The notes under the pieces: model-generated
Seen by the model: the letters and a program-made list of their open reading frames with translations, nothing else
Told to the model about the DNA's origin: nothing
The model's database searches: none
Position numbers and translations under genes: made by a program
Shown here: piece after piece, positions 15,141 through 18,564 of the stretch
Layout: each line of letters opens with the position of its first letter
Position numbering within the stretch: position 1 is the first letter of the stretch
Assembly (NCBI GenBank): GCA_023441125.1
Contig: JAEZQV010000116.1
Span: 1 to 18,564, forward strand
Reading direction: 5' to 3'
From: Bacillota bacterium
Lineage (GTDB): Bacteria; Bacillota_C; Negativicutes; Sporomusales; Sporomusaceae
DNA: 18,564 nt

Positions 15141-15170
15141 TTTATAACTTCTTGTCATAAATCACTACAA
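15141..15170 (-). promoter_or_regulatory. Candidate promoter of the tct operon
   Basis: On the minus strand, TTGTAG (15165-15170), an 18-bp spacer and TATAAA (15141-15146). It is the best pair in the AT-rich gap 14991-15182 but several other A/T hexamers compete. It would give a leader of about 145 nt with nothing else recognisable in it. Confidence 0.35.
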
Positions 15171-15215
15171 AATAAAAATAATAACTCCACCTCATCCTAA
15201 ACTAGTGGTGGAGCT
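15171..15215 (-). terminator. Terminator after the 3D-domain gene
   Basis: On the minus strand AGCTCCACC (15207-15215) pairs with GGTGGAGTT (15183-15191), then ATTATTTTTATTTTG follows. It starts 15 bp after the stop codon and insulates the tct operon from the genes upstream. Confidence 0.82.
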
Positions 15216-15230
15216 ATTTTCAGGTACACA

Positions 15231-15974
15231 CTATGCTTTTTTGTCTACCACATGCACTTTTACATTCTTAATGCCAAAGTCATAGGCCTTATCGACCGAG
15301 CTCATCGCAATGTCAATCCGGTTGCCTTTAATGGCCCCGCCGGTATCCTCGGCCACTGCATAATGCCCGGTGCCATCCGGATATTCAAGATAAACCTTGG
15401 AGCCCAGCGGAATTATTTTGGGATCTACCGCGATAACACCAGGCCGGACAGTGGTGCCCAGATAGGTTTTATCGCCCCACTGGTCATTGTCGTGAGGGCC
15501 GGGAGCATAGGCCGTGGCTTTGACGTCAAGCACGGTCTGAGACTTCCCCGCCTCCGGCGCCGCTGGTTTATCGCTTGCCGGCGCAGCCTGCACCTTTTTT
15601 GGGGTATGCGCCTGTGCGCCGCCGGTTTCCGTCGCGGCAGGTTTAGCTAACTGCTTGGCAGCCGGAGCTTGCTTAGCAGTTTGCTCAGTGGGCTGGGCGG
15701 CCGCTCTGGCCTGCATCCTGGCAGCCTTCTTCAGCGGGGTCCTACTGTCTGTCTGCATATTGTAAATTCCCTTAGGCGACCTAACTACGTGATGCACACC
15801 TTTGTCAGGCTTCATGGCCGTATGCGGGGCGGCAGAGGCATGCGCTGTGGCCGGCATTCCCGGCAGCAAAGCTGACGAAACAAGCGCGGCGCCGGCAACA
15901 GCAGCGGCAGCAGCCATGCGTTTCAGTCGGCGGTTGAAAGATTTACCATGCTTGCGGTTCAGTTTGTGATTCAC
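15231..15974 (-). CDS. Secreted 3D-domain cell-wall protein
   Basis: 247 residues from a GTG at 15972-15974, with AAAGGAGG 9 nt upstream; the longer ORF upstream has no ribosome site. A basic stretch (NRRLKR) and a long Ala-rich hydrophobic segment ending ATAHASA form the signal peptide. A low-complexity Ala/Pro/Lys/Gln linker follows (to about residue 145). The last 100 residues are a 3D domain (double-psi barrel as in MltA/RpfB-type proteins): VKATAYAPG, GVIAVDPKIIPLGSKVYLEYP and AEDTGGAIKGNRIDIAM, carrying the three aspartates that name the family. Probably a peptidoglycan lytic transglycosylase or a related wall-remodelling enzyme. No LysM or catalytic partner domain is present. Confidence 0.92.
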   Translation of the reverse strand: MNHKLNRKHGKSFNRRLKRMAAAAAVAGAALVSSALLPGMPATAHASAAPHTAMKPDKGVHHVVRSPKGIYNMQTDSRTPLKKAARMQARAAAQPTEQTAKQAPAAKQLAKPAATETGGAQAHTPKKVQAAPASDKPAAPEAGKSQTVLDVKATAYAPGPHDNDQWGDKTYLGTTVRPGVIAVDPKIIPLGSKVYLEYPDGTGHYAVAEDTGGAIKGNRIDIAMSSVDKAYDFGIKNVKVHVVDKKA

Positions 15975-16076
15975 TCCGGTTCGCCTCCTTTGCAAACTAT
16001 AAAGATAGTTTTTGTGAAATACGCTTTTCAATGCAAAGCAGATTTTTACAGGCTGCCACAACGATATTTTGTTCGG

Positions 16077-16727
16077 TCAGGCTTGCAATAGCGCGGCAAG
16101 CTCGGCTACAGTCGCAACCTGGAAGGCAGGTTTGGCCTGCGCCAATTCTGCCGGCGTAGCATATCCGTAGCTGACGGCAATGGCAGCAAGGCCATTTTGC
16201 TGCGCACCGATAATATCATGCTTTCTGTCGCCGACCATAACGATTTTTTCCCGGGAAATTTGCGGCAGCTCAGCTAAGATATAGGCAATGATTTCCGCTT
16301 TATGAATGCGGGAGCCGTCAAGATTACTGCCGACAATATGGGTGAAGTACTGCGCCAGGTCAAAATGAGACACGATCTGTTCCGAGAACACGGTAGGTTT
16401 GGATGTGGCGATAATTAACTGCCTGCCGGCCTTTGTCAGTTCGGCCAGCATGGCTTTTATTCCCGGATAGACGGCATTTTCATACATGCCGGCCTGGGTA
16501 AAATATTCGCGGTAGTAGCCTACGGCGGTGAGAGCCTGCGCCGGACTGAAAGCATAAAACTCCTGAAAGGACTCCGCCAGCGGCGGACCAATAAAAGGAA
16601 TCAGCTTGTCCAGATTCGGCTCGTGGATATTGTATTTGGCCAATGCATACTGCACCGATTTGGTAATGCCTACTTTCGGATCGGTCAGCGTTCCGTCCAA
16701 ATCGAATAAAATTACCTGATACTTCAT
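16077..16727 (-). CDS. HAD-superfamily phosphatase (phosphoglycolate phosphatase/PpaX-like)
   Basis: 216 residues with all four HAD motifs: DLDGT (Asp9 nucleophile, Asp11), IIATSK (Ser109), Lys143, and GDRKHD (Asp167, Asp171). The helical cap lies between motifs I and II (about 16-85). It is closest in pattern to Gph/PpaX-type enzymes that hydrolyse phosphoglycolate, pyrophosphate or small phosphoesters; substrate cannot be read from sequence. GGAGG lies 8 nt before the ATG. It lies 55 bp after the deacylase gene and 102 bp before the 3D-domain gene, in the same direction, so cotranscription is likely. Confidence 0.93.
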   Translation of the reverse strand: MKYQVILFDLDGTLTDPKVGITKSVQYALAKYNIHEPNLDKLIPFIGPPLAESFQEFYAFSPAQALTAVGYYREYFTQAGMYENAVYPGIKAMLAELTKAGRQLIIATSKPTVFSEQIVSHFDLAQYFTHIVGSNLDGSRIHKAEIIAYILAELPQISREKIVMVGDRKHDIIGAQQNGLAAIAVSYGYATPAELAQAKPAFQVATVAELAALLQA

Positions 16728-16782
16728 AAAAATATCCTCCCGGTTGCCTAAATTCCCGCTTACTGCTATCTATGCAATCCTC

Positions 16783-17265
16783 TCAGGCTTCACCGTCATC
16801 AGCCAGTTCGGCGATAACAACATTGGCGGCATATACTGCCTGCGGCTTAATTTTCAGCGTCACGGTGCCCTGGCCGGTTCCGCCATAGATATATTCATGC
16901 TGCAGCAGCAGGCGATCCATGATACAGGGAAGACCATGGCCGGTTAACGGAATTTGTCCCGGTTCATACCCGGTCACCGCCTGGACCTCGTGTTTGCTTG
17001 CCATAGCAACGGTTTGACAGCCTAATAACACACCGACGGCCTTAAGGTCGAGTTTACCCCGCGCACCCGAAACAATGGCCGCATAGAAACCCTTGTCGGT
17101 AGTAAGAATAAGCGTCGGCGCCGTCTGCCCGGCTTCAATATGCAATATCTTTACGCCATCCGGCACTGAGCGTATCGGCCGCGGCGTATCGATCAGCTCG
17201 TAATCTATCTGTTTCCCGTCCAGCTCTGCGATGGTCGGCAAAGGGACTTTCTCACCATGTTCCAT
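16783..17265 (-). CDS. YbaK/ProX-type aminoacyl-tRNA deacylase
   Basis: 160 residues. The tRNA-editing domain fold is visible from LDLKAVGVLLG (about 72-82) through KHEVQAVTGYEPGQIPLTGH (91-110), LPCIMDRLLL and YIYGGTGQGTVTLKI (125-139). The family hydrolyses misacylated tRNAs such as Cys- or Ala-tRNA(Pro) in trans. The catalytic Lys of YbaK is expected in the AARGKLDLK stretch, here Lys71 or Lys75; I cannot decide which. The start has GAGGTG 7 nt upstream. It is the first gene of the trio with the HAD and 3D-domain genes and is divergent from xpt, whose promoter lies about 60 bp upstream. Confidence 0.9.
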   Translation of the reverse strand: MEHGEKVPLPTIAELDGKQIDYELIDTPRPIRSVPDGVKILHIEAGQTAPTLILTTDKGFYAAIVSGARGKLDLKAVGVLLGCQTVAMASKHEVQAVTGYEPGQIPLTGHGLPCIMDRLLLQHEYIYGGTGQGTVTLKIKPQAVYAANVVIAELADDGEA

Positions 17266-17327
17266 GGAGTTACACCTCGCTATGATCTATTTTACTGACT
17301 TAATGTCGAAATTTGTTTCACATTGGA

Positions 17328-17357
17328 TTGACAATCTTACAAAAAGCTTGCTAAAAT
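17328..17357 (+). promoter_or_regulatory. Sigma-A promoter of xpt
   Basis: TTGACA (17328-17333), an 18-bp spacer and TAAAAT (17352-17357). The start is expected near 17364, about 10 nt before the riboswitch. A 15-bp dyad, AATGTTT-A-AAACATT (17358-17372), covers that start and could be a protein-binding site. Confidence 0.75.
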
Positions 17358-17373
17358 AATGTTTAAAACATTT

Positions 17374-17443
17374 ATTACTCGTATAATTTTGGGAATATGG
17401 CCCAGAAGTTTCTACCGGCAACCGTAAATTGCCTGTCTACGCG
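17374..17443 (+). ncRNA. Guanine-class purine riboswitch aptamer
   Basis: The conserved three-way junction is clear: ACTCGTATAAT at the 5' side of P1, GGGAATATGGCCC for P2 and its loop, AGTTTCTACC for the J2/3 core, and GGCAACCGTAAATTGCC for P3 and its loop, then TCTACG. The specificity base, equivalent to position 74 of the B. subtilis xpt aptamer, is C at 17437, which pairs with guanine (adenine switches have U). P1 is short and has one mismatch. It controls the purine salvage gene xpt downstream. Confidence 0.93.
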
Positions 17444-17542
17444 CCTGCTACCCCAATAAAGAAAACACGACTTATGCCGAGCGACAGCGAAGGCAGCAGC
17501 CGGTGTTGCCCTTATCCAGGCGAAAGTTAACTTTCTATCAGG
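17442..17542. repeat. Structured repeat element, copy 2 (inside the riboswitch expression platform)
   Basis: Homologous to 4641-4736. Shared blocks are AACACGACT (17464-17472), CCGAG (17477-17481), TGTTGCCCTTATCC (17504-17517) and CTTTCT (17531-17536). Hairpin A is closed by CGCCTG (17442-17447) with CAGGCG (17517-17522), then AATAAAG with CTTAT, then AACAC with GTGTT. Hairpin B is GAAAG-TTAA-CTTTC (17522-17535). It overlaps the last bases of the aptamer's P1 and ends just before the terminator. Confidence 0.6.
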
Positions 17543-17546
17543 AAGG

Positions 17547-17610
17547 AAAAAGCCCTGACGGGGAAGTTTCGCTCGCATTCTCAGCGGAGTTTCCCCGTTA
17601 GGGCTTTTTT
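17547..17610 (+). terminator. Terminator of the xpt leader
   Basis: A very strong hairpin: AAAAAGCCCT (17547-17556) with AGGGCTTTTT (17600-17609), and ACGGGGAA with TTCCCCGT, with a further CGCT/AGCG at the tip, ending in six T. It is nearly symmetric, so it could stop transcription both ways. It is the off-state of the guanine riboswitch, 39 bp before xpt. Confidence 0.88.
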
Positions 17611-17648
17611 ACTTTTTCTGACCATGCCCAACAATACAGGAGGCTGTT

Positions 17649-18218
17649 ATGGATTTATTAAAACAACGAATTCAAAGCGATGGATTGATTATAGATAATT
17701 GTTTATTAAAGGTAGACTCTTTTTTAAACCAGCAGATTGATCCTGACCTCATGCTGAAAATGGGAGAGGAATTTGTCAATCGCTTTACAGGGGAACGCAT
17801 TACTAAAATTCTCACTATCGAGTCTTCCGGTATTGCCGTTTCGGTAATGACCGGACTTATCCTGCATGTGCCGGTCATCTTTGCCCGCAAGAAAAAGCCG
17901 AAAGTAACCAGTGAGGAAGTGTATACCGCCAAGGTGTATTCCTATACCAAGGGGGAAAGCAATACCATCATGGTGTCCAGGCAGTTTATTCAGCCCGGGG
18001 ACAGCGTCCTGATTATTGACGATTTCCTGGCCAACGGGGAAGCCGCTGCCGGCCTGGCCAGCATTGTCGAGCAGGCCGGCGCCACCGTAGTAGGGATCGG
18101 CATTGTCATTGAAAAGTCCTTCCAGCCTGGCGCTCAGAAACTGACCGACGCCGGGTATCGGGTCGAGTCACTGGCCCGGATTAAATCTTTTTCCAACGGG
18201 CAGGTCAACTTCCTGTAG
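17649..18218 (+). CDS. xpt: Xanthine phosphoribosyltransferase
   Basis: 189 residues, matching the usual 190 or so of Firmicute Xpt. It converts xanthine and PRPP to XMP in purine salvage, in the cytoplasm. The opening [12 protein letters not shown], the RKKKP stretch (80-84) and the PRPP-binding motif [13 protein letters not shown] (120-132) are all characteristic. AGGAGG lies 5 nt before the ATG. It is the only plus-strand gene of the window, preceded by a guanine riboswitch and terminator and followed by a hairpin terminator inside the converging gene. Confidence 0.96.
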   Translation: MDLLKQRIQSDGLIIDNCLLKVDSFLNQQIDPDLMLKMGEEFVNRFTGERITKILTIESSGIAVSVMTGLILHVPVIFARKKKPKVTSEEVYTAKVYSYTKGESNTIMVSRQFIQPGDSVLIIDDFLANGEAAAGLASIVEQAGATVVGIGIVIEKSFQPGAQKLTDAGYRVESLARIKSFSNGQVNFL

Positions 18219-18226
18219 CCCTCCGG

Positions 18227-18564
18227 TCAGTCAGCTTCAATATGGATGACGGATACATCGGTAGTAGCTATCAACTGATAGCTACTTTTGTTTTCCCCTT
18301 CCAGCCGCTTAAGGAACCAGCGCCGCCCCAGGTCTTTTTTGGTCGGCAAAGCGATGGCAAAGGCCAGCCGGTTGGTGCCATAGGTCAGGCAGTCCGGGAA
18401 TGCGGTAAGAGCAGCCTGTTGCAGAGTCTCATGCGGCACCTGGCCGTTAACAGGACAGACAATCGTTTCCTGGCCGTCTTTTTCAATCTGCTGTAAAATT
18501 TCGCTCATAATTTCCGGCTGACGGCTGCCGGCTTTTGGTTCAATTAATATGCCCAGATTATATA
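18227..18564 (-). CDS. Unidentified protein, C-terminal part (runs off right edge)
   Basis: The frame ends at 18227 and stays open on the minus strand to the window edge. A Met at 18508 has no ribosome site, and the residues before it (NLGILIEPKAGSRQPEI) read like normal protein, so I treat this as the C-terminal 112 or so residues of a longer gene. The visible part is mixed alpha/beta (PVNGQVPHETLQQAAL, YGTNRLAFAIALP, LGRRWFLKRLEG) without a motif I recognise. It converges on xpt with only 8 bp between the stop codons. Confidence 0.7.
   Translation of the reverse strand, partial: YNLGILIEPKAGSRQPEIMSEILQQIEKDGQETIVCPVNGQVPHETLQQAALTAFPDCLTYGTNRLAFAIALPTKKDLGRRWFLKRLEGENKSSYQLIATTDVSVIHIEAD
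18264..18294 (+). terminator. Terminator of xpt inside the converging gene
   Basis: GTAGCTAT (18264-18271) pairs perfectly with ATAGCTAC (18278-18285) across a 6-nt loop and is followed by TTTTGTTTT. It lies 46 bp after the xpt stop and within the coding sequence of the opposite gene. Confidence 0.75.

Noticed and set aside
16728..16782. Terminator between the deacylase and HAD genes
   Set aside because: No stem with a T run; the 55-bp gap fits a shared transcript.
17375..17578. 67-residue minus-strand ORF as a gene
   Set aside because: It lies across the guanine riboswitch, the structured repeat and the terminator arm; the frame is a by-product of RNA-type sequence.

Overview
The window looks like chromosomal DNA of a diderm, spore-forming-type Firmicute, probably Negativicutes (Sporomusaceae-like). 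This is inferred from Firmicute-style AGGAGG ribosome sites and sigma-A promoters, a cobalamin riboswitch and a guanine riboswitch, a sporulation-kinase-type histidine kinase, and a periplasmic TonB C-terminal-domain protein that implies an outer membrane. Every gene except xpt lies on the minus strand, so transcription mostly runs from high to low coordinates.

Region 1 (1-1386): a TetR-family regulator, cut by the left edge, follows a ceramidase-like (CREST superfamily) membrane protein gene. Each has its own sigma-A promoter, and each promoter carries the same GTTAAC-N4-GTTAAC operator (34-bp perfect palindrome at the membrane-protein gene), so autorepression plus target repression is likely. 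Region 2 (1390-3372): a secreted TonB C-terminal-domain protein lies downstream of a cobalamin riboswitch with its own terminator, which suggests B12-controlled expression. Region 3 (3326-4871): an orphan lipoprotein branched-chain-amino-acid-type binding protein has a near-consensus promoter, a 30-bp dyad abutting the -35, and a leader of about 265 nt holding copy 1 of a structured repeat.

Region 4 (4962-14990) is the centrepiece: one operon of about 10 kb reading sensor kinase, tctB, tctA, then six tandem tctC paralogues at a 1.08-1.11 kb period, closed by a terminator. It encodes one tripartite tricarboxylate transporter membrane pair (TctAB) with six alternative extracytoplasmic receptors, plus a membrane histidine kinase and no visible response regulator. 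The paralogues differ in the loops expected to contact ligand and look like mosaics of each other.

Region 5 (15171-17265): a probable operon of a YbaK-type aminoacyl-tRNA deacylase, a HAD phosphatase and a secreted 3D-domain cell-wall protein. Region 6 (17328-18564): xpt on the plus strand with promoter, guanine riboswitch and terminator. Copy 2 of the structured repeat sits between aptamer and terminator. xpt converges on an unidentified gene that runs off the right edge; the apparent xpt terminator is inside that gene's coding sequence.
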